Positions 20,983-35,611 are shown, counted from the stretch's first letter. The stretch is DNA of 64,000 bases from Hyaloscypha bicolor E (GCF_002865645.1 NW_020194560.1:992001-1056000); one strand, 5' to 3'. The notes: generated by a model not told the origin, from the letters alone. A program made the numbers and translations.

Positions 20983-23900
20983 TATTTTATAGTAAGTAAT
21001 ATAGGAAGAATAGAAACTTTATAGTTAAGGTAATACTCTTATAAAGTTCTAAGAAATATTTATAAGGCGGATTATTAGCTTAGTAAGTTAGAAGAGAAAA
21101 GGGCTATTATAATACCTTAAGCCTAAGACTAAAATATTAAGGATATATAAGTATTAATCTTAGTATCTTATATTAATTTCCGATATATCTAGTAATTTAG
21201 ATATAGATTAGTTATAAGATATAATTACTAGTATAGTATATAGGAATAATAGAAATAGAGGCTAATTATAAAAGAAAAAGAAATAGAGGAAATAAAATAA
21301 GAAATATTATACTAAGATAATATAAGTTAGACCTTAGTTAGAATTAGACTTTAGTATTTAGAAATAAAGTTATATTATTAATTTATATATTATTTTTAGT
21401 TATAATAAAAGCTGGAATTAAAATAGCTTTAATTTTAGTAATAAAGCTTATTTCTAAATCCGAAAAAAATACCCAAAAGAGAAAATATCTTTAAATTTAA
21501 GTAAAATAGTAAACTAGAATTAGAAATAAGAATTAAAAAGAAATCAGAAATAAGAAATTATATAAATAAACTAGAGAAGCTTTTAAAAAAAGAAATAAAT
21601 ACTAAGTAAAGAAAGAAAAGAGAATTTAGAAAAGTTAGAAAAATTAGTAAAATTATATTTATTATTTTTATTATTACTTTTAATAATATTAATAAATATA
21701 TCTAGTTTAGTAAAATTAAGGAAAAATACTATAGGTATTAAGCTAAAGAAATAGAAAAGAGAATATAAATAATAGAAATAAGACTAGAAAAGCTACTATT
21801 TTATTATTATTAATACTAAAACTCAAACCTTAATTATATTTATTATTATTAACTGGTTTTTTTCTAATTCCGGTTTCTAAACCAAAAAATATATTTAAAT
21901 AAGAAGTTAGTTTTTTAAGAATCTTATTAGTAGAAGTCTTAGATATAAAAACTTTATAATTAATTATAAAAGAAATTATTAAGATTAATATAGCTAAGAA
22001 TAAGTATATATTAGTACCAGGTTTAAACCTACTATTTATAAGAGCTTCTAAAATATTATAGTTTTAGGAAAGTAATATCTTTATATTCTTAAAATAGTAT
22101 ATAAATATATATAAGAATTATTATATTCCCGATAATACTAAAAAAAGAGAATTATTTATTATATCTCTCCTATTTATAAGAATTAGATTAAGGCTATATT
22201 AGAATATTATACTAATAATCCGGGAAATTACTAGGAAACCAAGTTCTTTAAAGCCTTACTAAAGAAATTCCGAGAATATAACTGGGAAATATTTAAAATT
22301 ACCTATAACTTTCTTAATTAGATTATTATATAAGCCCAGAATAAAAGAATCTTATCTAAGTCTTATATTAATATATTTAATAAAGTATTAAAAGAATTAC
22401 TAAAAAGAAAAGAAATAAATAAAATTACTTAGTATCGGGAATTTATAAGGAAATTATTTATTTTAATAAAAGATTATATTTTTAAGAATATAAACTTTAA
22501 GCCTATAAATATTTCTATTTATAAATATAATAAGATATATAAGAAGATAATAATATCCTATTAATATAAAAAGAAAAAATATTATTTTAATATTATTAAT
22601 AATCCAGATATATTTAGACTTAAATAAGAATACTTAAATATAGTAATTTATAATATAGTTCTTAAACTAGAAAATAATTATTTCTTACTAGTTTCTTCTA
22701 TTATATTTCCTAAAGCTATTATAAATATAAATAAGAGAAAAACCTAGCCTATAGCTAATTATATAAAATTTACTAAAAGTAATAAACCTAAGAAAAATAA
22801 TATTAACTAGCTAATAAAAAGTTTAGAAAAACTATTTATTACTATTATAACTTAAGAGAACTTATAGAAATAATTTAATATAGCTATTATTATAATTTAA
22901 AAGAATATCTATAGCCTACTTATATAGCCTAGCTAACTATAATAAGTATAATAGTATTAATAGCCTAGTAAGTATAATTCGAGTTTTTGGAAAAAATATA
23001 CTAGAAGTTATAATAAAGGTTATAAAAAATATTATAGTAGCTATAGTAGTTAAGCTAGAATAGGTAAAGAGTCTAGATAATTATATTCTAGAAAAAGTTA
23101 GTTTTAAATATAGTCGGAAAATATTATTTAAGTTAATATAGCCTATAGTATAGACCTAGAACTAAAAGAATAAATTTACTATAAATACTATAATAGAAAT
23201 AAGAATAATAATATTAATCTAGAATATATTTATATCTCTTGGTTCTATTATTTACTAATAAAAGAACTTATAAACTATAAATATATTTACTAATTTAATA
23301 AAAAATAGTATAAAGAACTATTTAAGCCTAAATAAGAAAGTATTTCCTTTTTCCTTACTAGTAAGTACTAGTAGTTTAACTAAATTATTTCCTAAGTTTA
23401 AGGAAAAGAATTTAACTATAACTTAAATACTTAACCCAAAAATATCTAGAAATTAATAAGAGATATCTAGTTTACTAGATAAGAAAAAGAAAAGGGAACT
23501 AGCTAACCGGGATCTATATATAAAAGTAAGTAAGTTATATCTAGGGAATCTAAATAGCCGCTTTGCCTTAGAGGAAATTATATTAGAATTACTAATACTT
23601 TAGATTCTAGAATTAATAAATAATATTAAGATTTAGTTATAAATAGTATTTCTATTAATACTATAACGGGTTTCTTATTAAAGAAAAAGGGAAAAGAGAT
23701 AGAAATAGTTAAAGAGGTTTTCCGAAAACGAGCCAGAATAGAAAAGAAGCTATTTTATATAAGAGGCTAAAAGAATATTATTTTAAGAAATAATAAATAA
23801 AGAAATAGTCTAGCTAAGAATATAGATATTAATATTTCTGGAAATAAATAGGATAAATTAGAGACCTAATATACTCTTAACTATAATAAGTATAAAATTC

Positions 23901-25659
23901 CTAAAATTAATAATATTCTAATAAGATTATTAAAGAAAGTAACTATTCTATTTCTAAAGATTTAGAAAGAAATAAGAATATTTATTAATACCTTAAAAAT
24001 ACTAGATCTAGCTACTATATTTTAGAACTAATAAATTAAGGATAATACTTCCTATTTTATTATTTTATAAATAGAAAATACTATTATATTAAGTATAATT
24101 AGATATATTAGAAGATCTATAAAACTAGTAGCTATAGCTTATATAATAAATAGAATATTTAAAAAATTAGAAATACTAGCTTAAATATCTAATACTAATA
24201 GAATTATTCGATTTGAAAATAATAGTATTAATATTCAAATATTACTAGCTTATAAATATATTATACGAGCTCTATATCTCTGGTTTATATTTCAAGAACC
24301 TTAAGAAAGTATTAAATATAAAGAAATAATTAATACTAGAGCTAAAATTAATATTCTCTTTAAAAAGATCTCTAGAAATATTAGTAAAATAGTATATAAT
24401 ACTATAGATTATTAAATATTTATTATTACTAGGACAGAATTTGGATTTATAGAAATAGTAAAGTTTAAAACTAAGATTATAAATAGAATAGAATATAAAA
24501 ATATATTTTTCCTAATTAAAGGAATTCTAAAGATCCTACTTAATTAACTATTTTTAGTAAAGATAAAAATAAATATTATATATAAAAGTAATGGTTTATA
24601 GAATAGAAGATTTACTAATTCTAAAGATAACTAGAATACTTATATTATTATAATTATTTTACTTTTAAAAAATACCGGGAAATAGAAAAAAGTAATAGTT
24701 TAAGAATACTAAGTTCCTAAAATTAAGGAATTAAGTAATATAAAACAAGAAACTAAAGATAAAAAAGAAAAATAGAATCTGGTATTATAACTAGTAATAA
24801 TATTAGAAGAAATAGAAAGATACCGGAATTTCCTATAGATTCTTTTATTTTGGGTTTAGGAATTTAGGAAATTAATAATATTTTTAGAGAAACTAAAATA
24901 AAAAAGGTTCTAATTAAAATATTATTAAGAATAATTCCGGAATTAATAGAAAAAGAAGTAAAAAGAATATTAAATAAAGATATTTCTAAAAAAGAGATAA
25001 AATAATATCTTCTAATAATAAAGAAATATATTCTTGAAACTAAAAAATATTAAACTTAAGACTAGAAAGAATTCTGGAATATATAGAAGCTTAAGGAAAA
25101 TATATTAAAATACTAGATAAAAAGGTATTTTCTATATCTAACTAGAAAGGAACTAAATAAGAAAGTTATAAATTTCGGAGATTAGATAAAAAGAGTACTA
25201 GAGAAAATAGCTATAGCTTTTAAAGAAAAAAATAATAATTATAGTCTATTTCTAGTTATAGAAATATATAAAATAAAAAATAAGAAGATTTAACTAGTAA
25301 ATACTAATAATAGAACTAGAAAAGGCCCTAGTAAATATCCGGACTAGTTTAAAAGATTTAAAGCTAGAGAATACTTATAGAAATATACTAGGAAATATAA
25401 GAATTATTTTTTATTAAGAATATTAGCTATTTTAAGAGGTTTATAACTTACTTTGGAATATTTTAAATAATTAGATATTAGTAACTGGCTTTAAGAAAAA
25501 TAATTAGCTATATTTCAAGAATTAATAATTAATTAAAAAGATATAATTATATTTAATTAGAAAGAAATAGAAAAAGTCTATAAAAATATTAGTTTATTTA
25601 TTCTAATTAAAACTATTAAATATAAAGCCTAGTAAGAAAAGAATTTCCTATATTCCAAA

Positions 25660-28600
25660 ACTCTAGTATTAGTAATAGTAAAAATATTATTAAAATATCT
25701 AGATTATAGAATCCTTAAGAAATATAATAAACCTTATTAAAATCTATAGTTTTTAGTTATAAAAAAGATTATTAGGACTTATAGATTAATTAATACTATT
25801 ATAAAAATGAATTTAGTAATTCTATAAAATACTAACTTATTCCTGTTTATTAATGAGATCTTAGAGGAATTTACTAAATATATTTATATTTTTCTAATTA
25901 ATTTCTTTTCTGGATATAAATAACTTATACTAGATATTTATAATAGAAATTTAACTATATTTATAATATCTTTAGAGCTATTAAGAATAATTATATTATC
26001 TTAGGAAGTTACTAATTCTATTATATAATTTATATAAATTATTATAACTATTCTAAAGAATCTGTTTCCTAAAATTGCTATACTATTTATTAATAATATT
26101 AGAATTAAAAGACCTTATATAGACTATAATAAATAGCTTATTTTACCTAGAATTCGGTATTTTATATTTAAAGACTTTTAAAATCTAGATATAACCCTAA
26201 ATAGAATTAAATAAACCGGAGCTAGTACTAAAGAAAAATTATAGTTCTATTATAATAATATAGTTATTATTAGCTTTATTTATAAAGTATTTAGAAGAAG
26301 TTCTTTAAACTTAGAAATTACTAAGATCTTAAAATAAAAGTATTATAATAGTATAATTAAAGAGAAAATATTTATTAGAATTATTATTTACTATTATATT
26401 TGGATTAAAGGCTTTATAATTATTACTAAATCTATTTACTATTTAATAAGAAAGGATATAATATAGAACTAGGATAATAAATAAAAGCAAGCTATATTAA
26501 TTCTTTAGAAAAAGCTTACTATTATTCTAATATTTTATAAGTTATACTATAATCTATTAGAAGGTTAGAAAATAATTATATTAGTAATAGATATTAGCCT
26601 GGATAAATAGGGCAGAACTTTTAGTTAATATAATAATAAAGAAAAAAAGAAAGTTATATAATATAAGTCTGAAATCTGGAATAATATTAAATAGAAATAT
26701 AATATTACTAAAAGAAAATACTAAGGGCTAATAAAGTATTTATAGAAAGTTTAATTCTAGCTATATAGAGTTTACTTTATCCTTAAACTAAATACTAATA
26801 TACTTGTTATATAGCTAAATAAAGTAGTTATAAATCTTTCTAAAGTTCTAATTATTTACTAGCTAGTATAAATTTAGTTATTTGATTTTAAAGTTAAGTA
26901 TATTAAAGAAACCAAGTATATTACTACTAATAAATTATTAAAATGTCTATAATAAGAAAGTAATACCGAAAATAATAAGAATATTAATAAATAATTAGTA
27001 ATAAAGCTTAATATTATTAGAATAGTACTTATTAGATAGAAAATTTGAATAAAGGAAATAGTTCCGGTTTAGTTATATAATATTATTTTAAGAAATTAGA
27101 TTTCCAAAACCTTTACTAGATATTTAGATAATAGTATTTAGTTACTAGAGATTAATAATTAAAGCCTTACTATATCTAGAAGCAAATTAGTAATATTAAA
27201 AAATAATAAAATCCGGAAGTTATATAATAAAGGCTATAATCTTTTATATATAATTACTAGTAAAATAGTAAATAATAATACTAACTTATATACTTTATTT
27301 AATAATCTAATTATTTTATTAGATTTCTTAAATAATAGCTATTCCGAATAATACTAGAATATTATATAATATCTTATAATATTTTCTAGACTAGAAGAAA
27401 TATCTAGAGCCGAATTTCGAAAATTAAATAAAAAAGCTTTAAATTATAGTATAAGAAATTAATTACTCTAGAAAGTTATATCTAAAATATATCTGCCTTA
27501 ACTTATTATTAATAATTAAAAATAAAGAGAAATTATTATTAAAGAACTATATAATAGGATTAGATATACTAGAAAAGAAAGTACTTTTTATTTAGTAGCT
27601 AGCTATTATTATTAGAAAGATTACTATAACTATATATAAAAATATATTAATATAAAAGTAAAAAAAGATAAAAAGAAGCTTTATATCTAATAAAAACTAT
27701 ATTTCTTTTCTATTATCTTAGGATTAATATAGTTAAACTACTAGACTATAAAAAATATAACTTATTAGTTATTACTAGAGATAACTTCTTAGGATAGGTT
27801 AAAGCTAGATCTTTAAAAAACCTAACTAGTAAAAAAATAGCTAAGTTTATTTAAAAAGAAATCATTTATAAATATAGTTTATTTAGATAGCTTAAAGTAA
27901 ATAGTAAATCGGAATTTAAAGAAGTAATAATTCAGGAACTTAATAAACTAGGAATTAATAAAATTATTATTTTGGCCTATAATTTCAAGAGAAATAATAT
28001 AATTAAAAGAAGATATTAACTAATTATTTAAATACTTATTATATTTATAATAGATAGAAAGAAGCCTTAAATAGATTTACTATTATATATTTTATTTACT
28101 AACCGAGTAACTATATATAGACTAACTAGATTTTTTTTTTTTTATATAGTCTATAGTAGAGAAATAGTATTACCTATAGAAATATGCTTTCTAACCTGGA
28201 AAATACTTAAATAGAATAAAGTTTATAATAAAGAAATATTTCTAGAAATATATATAAAGCAAATATAAATAAGAGATAAAGATATTAAAGAAGCCAGAAT
28301 AAAAAAGAATAGAAGATATTAAAAGAGAAAGAAATAATTTAATACTATCTACTAGATTTATTTAAAGCCTATTTCCGAAAAGGATCTAGTTCTTATATAT
28401 AATATTAAATTAATAAATTAAGATAAATTAAAGAATATAAAGCTATTATATTACTAGTTTAGCTTATATAAAATAAGATATATAGATTAACTAAAAGAAT
28501 ACTATATACTAGAAGAACTTAATAGTATTATATTTTAAAAAATATATACCGGGAATTAATTTAAGTAATTTATTAAAAGAGATAGATTCTAGTATTTTTC

Positions 28601-28800
28601 TAAAAATAAAATTAAAAATAAGTATATATCTATAAATAAATATTTTAAAACAGATATAAAACTAGAAAGAGAAGTAATTATAAAGTACTATAAGCAAAAT
28701 AGTATTTAGGAGATTAAGAAAGCTACTAGTATTATTATATATATTCTAGAATTACTAGAATTAGAAAAAGTAAAATATATCTCTTTTATAAAAAATTAAA
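25660..28800 (+). pseudogene. gypsy pol relic: reverse transcriptase, RNase H, integrase
   Basis: Reading TAG/TAA as former CAG/CAA, short runs match Ty3-type pol in order. Reverse transcriptase: near 25.73 kb KYNKPY, FLVIKK and TYRLINTIIKMN, later INFFSGYK and FPKIAILFINNI. RNase H: near 26.58 kb VIDI (DAS-type motif), YKSEIWNN and YRVYFILKLNTN. Integrase: a core near 27.7-28.2 kb and a C-terminal segment near 28.5 kb (EELNSIIF...YTGN). The frame is riddled with stops from C-to-T change. The protease and gag boundaries upstream cannot be read with confidence. Confidence 0.7.
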
Positions 28801-31206
28801 AAAAAGTATCTAATAATAGGAGTTTTTCTTAACCTGAAATAAAACTTATTACTTTTAATTCTTTATATATCTTTTATTTTTTTCTTCTAACTAATATTTA
28901 TAACTTTTAGAAAATATTATTATTAGACTATTATTCTAGAAATTAAATAAACTTTATTATTACTTATTTCTTACTATTATCTAATTATTACTATTAGATA
29001 GTATTCTTAATATATAAAATTCTATTACTAGAGCTTGGGAATTAAATATAAAAGATTTCTTTTAGTATAAAAATAAATAAAAAGTTAAAAAATTATTTTA
29101 TAAACTCTTAATTCTAAACTATAATAATAGATAATAACTATATTTGAAATTAGAAAAAGAAGAAAAGAAAAAAAGAGGTCTTTTATATATATTTTACTAA
29201 ATTAGAAATCTTTTAAAGGCTTTATTTGCCTTTTTAACTAGTTATTCTTATGGCTTATACTAGTCTAAAGCTTAATTATAATAATTATAAATCTTAACTT
29301 TAACTTAAATTACTATTATAAGTTTCCTTATAATATCTAAATAAACTTCCTAATTAGAAGTTATATATAAATAGAATAGCTAAACTAGAAGTCCTATAAA
29401 AGAAAAGGGAAACCTTATTAAATCTAATAATTATTTCTAAAAGTACTTAATAATATATAATTCTGGGAATCTATTAGATATTAGATAAACTAGATCTGTT
29501 TATTTAAAGCCTATCTTATATTAGAAAACCCACTTTCTTTTTAATATAACTATAACTACTCTTAAAACTCATACTAAGGCTTAGTTAGTATATTATATAT
29601 TTCTACTTTTATATAAAGAGAACTTCTCCTATATAGAACCTATTCCCTAATTAAGATACTATTTTATTACTAGAAACTAATTATTTCTTTAAAAAGCTAG
29701 TATAATTTACTAATTCTTACTATTAATCTATTTCTTATTATTAAATATTATCTAAATAATTCCTATATCCTTAATACTAATTCGAAATACCTAATTTTTC
29801 TATATTCTATATTAACTTTAATATTAATTATTCCAAACTTAATAATAATATTATAAACCCTATTTATATTATCTTATAGTTCTCTTTTCTATATACTCTA
29901 ATATCTTTAGTATTACCTTTATTAATATAGATATTATTTTAAAATCCTAAATAACTAAATAGTTTTATACTATTTAAAGTCGACTCTAATAAGTACTAAA
30001 CAAATATAATTAGCTTTTAGAAGAGATATAAATTAATTTTAGAAAAAGTAATACCTTATTCTAAGTTATTTCTTAATCCTATTATTCTAATTTCTTTTCT
30101 ATTAATATTTACTTTATATTTTCTCTAATATTTTTAATATATTTATATATCTTATCTTTTATATATTTCCTATATTATTTCTCTTCTTTTATACTATTTT
30201 TTGAATTAATAGAGATATCTCTAAATAAATAGAAAGTCGGGATATACCTATATTATAAAATTTTCATTATTTCCTTTTATATTCTAATACTTCAAATACT
30301 ATTACTATATCTATATTTCTATTATATTACTTTCTTATTTCCCTATTATTACTATTTAGTTTAATCTGCCTTAATTATTTCCTTAATTATATTTTCTTAG
30401 GTATATATATTTATATTTTTTTCTATAATAGAAGCCTAATTCTATATTTTATTTTTTATAATTATTTCTAATTTATAACTATATTACCTTAAATATACCT
30501 AATTATTATATCTACTTTCCCTATTATATATACTACTATTTCAGCTTTATTTTCTTACTAGGAAGAAAGAAAAACTCGAATATATATAATATATTTATAT
30601 AATCTAAAACTATTTCAATTTACTTTTTATTTTGGAATATATTTAAAAAAGAAATTCTTGTAATTTTAAGAACCTTTAACTCTATAACCTATAATTATTA
30701 TACTAATAATACCTTTATAATCTATTAAAAATAATAAAATAGTCGAAGAATAGATTTCTTAAGTTAGTAAAATATAATAGCTAGTTCTTATAAGCTATAG
30801 TATTATTAAAAGCCTATAAATTAATAGTATTAAAGTTTAGAGTATTAAAAGAGCTTGGGTAGTTATAGAAGGTCTACTAATACTAGAAAAGATAGCTATA
30901 ATTATCGAATTTAATATAAATATCCTAAATAAGCTAAATAATATATATAATAAACTCTTAAAATAGGAAACCTTTATTAGAAATGAAACTGGACTAGAAT
31001 TAACTAAGAAAAAGCTAAAGAACTATTAAGCTAATAATAGGGAATTCGAGAATATTATTAAAGGCATTTCCAAAAGCAGATAAGAAAAGCTTAATAAAAT
31101 TAAGACTATAATAAATAGTTTTAATACTAAGGGTTAGAATAGAATTATATTATATAATAAAGCTTTTGGCTAATATATTAATAATATCTATAATAATCTT
31201 AATAAG

Positions 31207-31452
31207 TGTAACGGCTGGTGTCACATGGTTGATACAGACGTAGTTTTAGCCAAAGGGGTTGGTTTCAGCTAAGGTTCCAAGCTATGGTTCAAACCAAGCT
31301 CGCTTCCAAAGCTCGGCGTTTCAGTGGTCTTGGCCATACCTACTTATCCACTGCCACACCTCACTCCTTCTCTCCTTAGCTTTAGATTCTGTAGGACATT
31401 GGAAATCATTGATCTTTGAGCATTGTTCCATTGCTTTGTTCCTGCCGTTACA
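31207..31452 (+). mobile_element. Unmutated 246-bp solo LTR
   Basis: Starts TGTAACGGCTGG and ends CTGCCGTTACA, so 5'-TG/CA-3' ends lie in a 9-bp perfect inverted repeat (TGTAACGGC/GCCGTTACA). It is flanked by the 5-bp direct repeat ATAAG (31202-31206 and 31453-31457). Base composition is normal and CpA is plentiful, in sharp contrast to the RIPed gypsy sequence around it. It has no internal gene; an open frame of 65 codons crosses its end by chance. LTR size, ends and duplication fit a retrotransposon solo LTR left by recombination. Confidence 0.85.
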
Positions 31453-32449
31453 ATAAGAATATTTATAAGAAATTATACTTTCTCTTTAAGATAAAAACTT
31501 TAATATATAAAGCTATTTAGTTAATTAATAAAGCTATTTTGAAATATATTAAAAATAAGAAATATTAGAATATTAATATATTTACTAAATCAGATATTAC
31601 TAAAATATTCAAGTATACTAAAGCTATTTCGGAATATAGAGAATTAGAGTTTAAACTACTATTAGCTAATAACCTTAAAACTAAATAGTATACTTTTAAT
31701 ACTTCCGGAATCCTAATTAAGGGAGTTTATAATAATAAGCCTTTTTCTGCTTTCCGAAATAAGCCTAAAGAATAGGCCTTTATTATAATTTTAGCTTTAA
31801 TTTAACCGGATTTAGCTAAGAAAAATAGAGCTAATTTAGTAGAGCCTAATAAGAAAACTACTAATAAAGCTAGTAGAACTAGTATAACTAGATAAGAAGA
31901 ACCTAGTAAGAATAGAAAATAAACTGAGCCTAAAACTCCTAATAGATAATAGAGATCTGAGTACTAGACTAAATATAAGATTAATAAACTAGAGGAAAGT
32001 AAGAAAGAATTCTCTATTCTAAAAGAAAAAATACTATCTAAAAAAACTCTTATAATTATATCTAGAACTAAAAAGCAGAAAACTAAAAGTATTAAATCCG
32101 AAGAACTTAATAAAGGTATCTAGTATATCTATAAAATACTAGCTAAATAGAAGTTAATACTTACTTAATAGAATAAATATATCTTTAAAGAGGTATATAG
32201 TAGTATTATAAGACCTATCTATAAATAAGAATACTATAGGATTAATAATGAATTCTTTAAAGCTCCCTATATAGTATATACTTAGTAACTTACTAATACT
32301 TTTTCTATTAATATATAAGAGATTAAAAATATTCTAAAGCTAGTTACTAAGATCTATAAAGTTACTAAAGGCAAAAAGCATATTTCTATTACTTGAATAA
32401 ATAAGAAGATATAAGATTTCTTTTTTAAGAATTAGGAAATTAAAAAATA

Positions 32450-33710
32450 TAAATATAAATATTATATTTCCGATTAATTCCGCCCTAATCTATAGCTCTA
32501 ATTCAATACTATAGTCCCTATTCCTGAGTCTAGTACTACTAATCTGGGTACTAATAGCTATATTTATAAGAAGAATTATCTAAAGTAAATTAAGAAGCTT
32601 GGTATTTAAGAGCTCTTAATAGAAGAAATAAAGATACTATAGTTCTATTTCTGAAAAGATAATATATTAATATATAAAAATCTTAATAATAGCTATTTTA
32701 TTTTAGCCTTTTAACTTTTAATAATAGATCTATTAATATAATTCGGATTTTATAAGATATTAAGTAAGTATTCTATCTATCTAATTATTTACTCTTAGCT
32801 AGTCTAATACCTTATTTCTAGAAATATTAATTATAATTAGTATAAAGGTAATACTAAAGATCTGGCTATTACTAAAGCTTTAAATAGCAAATTCTACTTT
32901 AATAAAAAGTATTAGAATATTAGCTATATTTTCCTTACGGATTATAAGAAGGCTATTACCTTTAGTAAGAAATTCTTTAAAAATATTAATTACTCTTCTA
33001 TTTCTAATAAATTTAAGCCGGAAGTAGCTAAAGAAATAGGCAAGTATTTACTAAAGATAGCAGGAGGAAAGACTCTAAATATAATCTATTTAACTAGATA
33101 AATAAATACCTTTAGCTAGGTAATCTATAAGTCTGGAATTATAGGAAAGTATTAATTCTCGGATAATATATAAGTCAAAAAATAGCTTAATAATAATTTA
33201 CTATTTAATAGGCCTTTTACTATAGTTTCTATAAGTCTAGTTACTATTAAGAATAAAATATACAAAAATAGAATTTCCTATAAGATTATTAAAGCCTCTT
33301 ATCTAGAGCTTTCCTCTCCTATTAAAGATTAATTTAAGAATATAATAAATAATACGAAATTTAAAAGAACTATCTATTTAGAATATATTAGTATAATTTA
33401 TAATATAATTTGCTATAATAAGCCTCCTTAATACCCTATAGTAAAGGCGGAAATTAAGTAATAGTTAAAGGCGGATATTAATTAATATAGAGAACTATAT
33501 TGGATTTAATATAAGAATATAGCTAAGCGGATTCGGATTGCCTTTAAGTATGTTCGGGAATATGAAATAAGACTATTTAAGAGTAATAAGTCTTATTTTA
33601 GGTATATAGAAGAGAAGTTAGATTAACTAATAAAGGAAGATCCTAAATATTTTATTATTTCGGACTCTAAATAGGATTTTTTTATTATTTTTAGTATTTA
33701 GGAAACAAGT
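32450..33710 (+). pseudogene. Coding-like relic between pol and the 3' LTR, unidentified
   Basis: One frame stays coding-like for over 1 kb if TAG/TAA are read as former CAG/CAA, with runs such as VPIPESSTTNLGTNSYIYKK and YRELYQIQYKNIAKRIRIAF. It may extend upstream past the solo LTR to about 30.75 kb. It sits on the pol strand, where some gypsy elements carry an extra gene. I recognise no family. It could instead be a separate nested element. Confidence 0.4.
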
Positions 33711-33731
33711 ATAAATAAATAGGAGATTGGA

Positions 33732-34034
33732 TATAGTATAGCAGGCTATATTTATTAAAAATTATATTATTTTAGCGGTTTTAAGGTTTAGGTTATATAG
33801 TAAAGGCTATGGCCTTTTATATATAACTTATAGAAATCATATAAGAAAGCTAGTTTTTCTATAGACTTAAAGAATAATTCTTTATAAGTATTTAATTAAT
33901 TGAGCTTTTATATACTATATACTATTTATACTTTACTATTTATACTTTTAATTTATTATTTTACTATTAAATTACGTTTTATATTCTGGTATACTTTATA
34001 TAGGTTTTTGTCTTATTATAGTTTCTCTCCTATA
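33732..34034 (+). repeat. 3' LTR of the gypsy-like element
   Basis: 303 bp, TATAGTATAGCAGGC...CTCCTATA. It differs from the 5' LTR mostly by RIP-type transitions. Confidence 0.82.
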
Positions 34035-35492
34035 GTAGCCGGCTAATAAGAGATATATCTAAAACTAGTAGTAATAAATAAGAATATATATAGAATTACT
34101 AGTTAGTAAAAAATATATCTGAAACTAGTAATAATAAATAAAAATATATTATAAAATAACTCGATATAGATTTATATCTAAAATAGAAATAAATAGTTCC
34201 TTTAATTCTTTAATATAGAGGAGTTTTCCTACTATATTCTTATTTCCTAAATTATTATTATTATTTTCTTTTATTTCTATTTTTAATCTAATTTTTTTAA
34301 AATTAGTTTTATTTAAAACTTTATATATTATAATATTATAGCCTATTATAAAAAGTACTAAAAGCAGAAAGATATTAGCCCTTTTTATAGCTATTATAGT
34401 ATTATCTTTTCTTTTTTAAGCCCGATTAAATTTACTTTAGAAAAGAAGTATTTATAAAAGGCTTATAAGCTAAAGTCAAAGCCTTTTATTTCTTATTCTT
34501 TCAAGAATAATAAGAGAAATAATAATAATAATAGTATTAAAGAAATAAATATTAGAAATTAATATACTTATTAGGCCAAGTTCTAAAAAGATAAGGAAAA
34601 GAAAAAGAAAAAGGAAAAAAAGAAGTAAATAAGGAAAAAGAGAAAAAGTTTCTAAAGAACTATTACTAGAAATATTCTTTATAGTATATAGGAAAATAAC
34701 CTTGCCTCTATTAGGAAAAAAAAAGAAATCGAAGCTTTAGGGAAAAACTTTAATTAAGGCTTATAATTAGTAAAAGTTAAAAGTAAAGAAAAATAATAAA
34801 AGAAAGTATAATAAAAAAGAGCTAACTAGTAAATATAGCTATAATTCTACTAATAAGCCTTTACTAATAGGCTTATTAATAATTATCTATTACTATATTA
34901 GCTATCCTAGAAAGCTATTTAAATAGACTATTTCTTTAAAACTATTATTTTTTCTTGACTCTTATAAGATATTTATAAGACTTAGTAGCTAAATACTTAA
35001 TTATTTTCTAGAATCTAATATCTAGAAAAATATTAGAAGAGCTAAATATTATAAACTTAATCTTAAGAATTAAAGCCTAATTATAGGCTATCTTATTAGT
35101 AGAATTACTTACTCTAAAGTTCTAGACTTCTCGGTTTTATTTAGAGAAAATTATATTTTTAAATAATTTCTTAAATATATAAAGAAAATATATTCTAGTA
35201 TAAATTATTAAAAGCCCAAACTTTACTTTCTTATTCTTATTAAAAAAAAGTAGCCTCTATAAGATTATTAATTATATAAAAAACTAATAATTAATTTAAT
35301 AATAATCTCTAATACTAATAACTTATTAAAAACCCTTAATACTAATAACTCTAATAGTAATATAATTAGAAATAATTATATATCTAAAAAGAAATAATAT
35401 TAATATTAAAGTACTAGTAAATAACTTAATATTATTTATTAAGAGAACTATAAGAGATCTAAGTCTTTATATATTCTAGCTAGTAAATTTAC

Positions 35493-35611
35493 CTTAGTTA
35501 CTAAAACTCTAGTTAGTAAGCCTACTTTATCCGGTAAGCCTACTCTAGTTATTAAGTTTACTCTAGTTACTAAGCCTATTCTAGTTACTAAGCCTACTCT
35601 AGCCAGTAATT
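35493..35611 (+). repeat. 18-bp tandem repeats, coding-like
   Basis: Six to seven degenerate copies of TAGTTACTAAGCCTACTC. In frame they read as repeats of the type LVTKPT, followed by a Lys/Asn-rich stretch. This is likely a low-complexity linker of a transposon gene. Confidence 0.6.

Larger units (their letters stand above)
20680..34034 (+). mobile_element. 13.4-kb Ty3/gypsy-like LTR retrotransposon, RIP-degraded, nested
   Basis: Two 303-bp LTRs (20680-20982 and 33732-34034) with the direct repeat GTAG outside each (20676-20679 and 34035-34038). Between them: a gag-like stretch near 22200-23400, then pol relics in reverse transcriptase, RNase H and integrase order, ending near 28.8 kb. A further 4.9 kb lies before the 3' LTR. 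That is unusually long and contains a pyrimidine-rich part (28.8-30.7 kb) and a purine-rich, coding-like part (30.75-33.7 kb). A fresh solo LTR interrupts it at 31207. No frame is open. Confidence 0.8.

Noticed and set aside
31259..31456. 65-codon open frame
   Set aside because: It lies within and across the end of the solo LTR and has no coding features.
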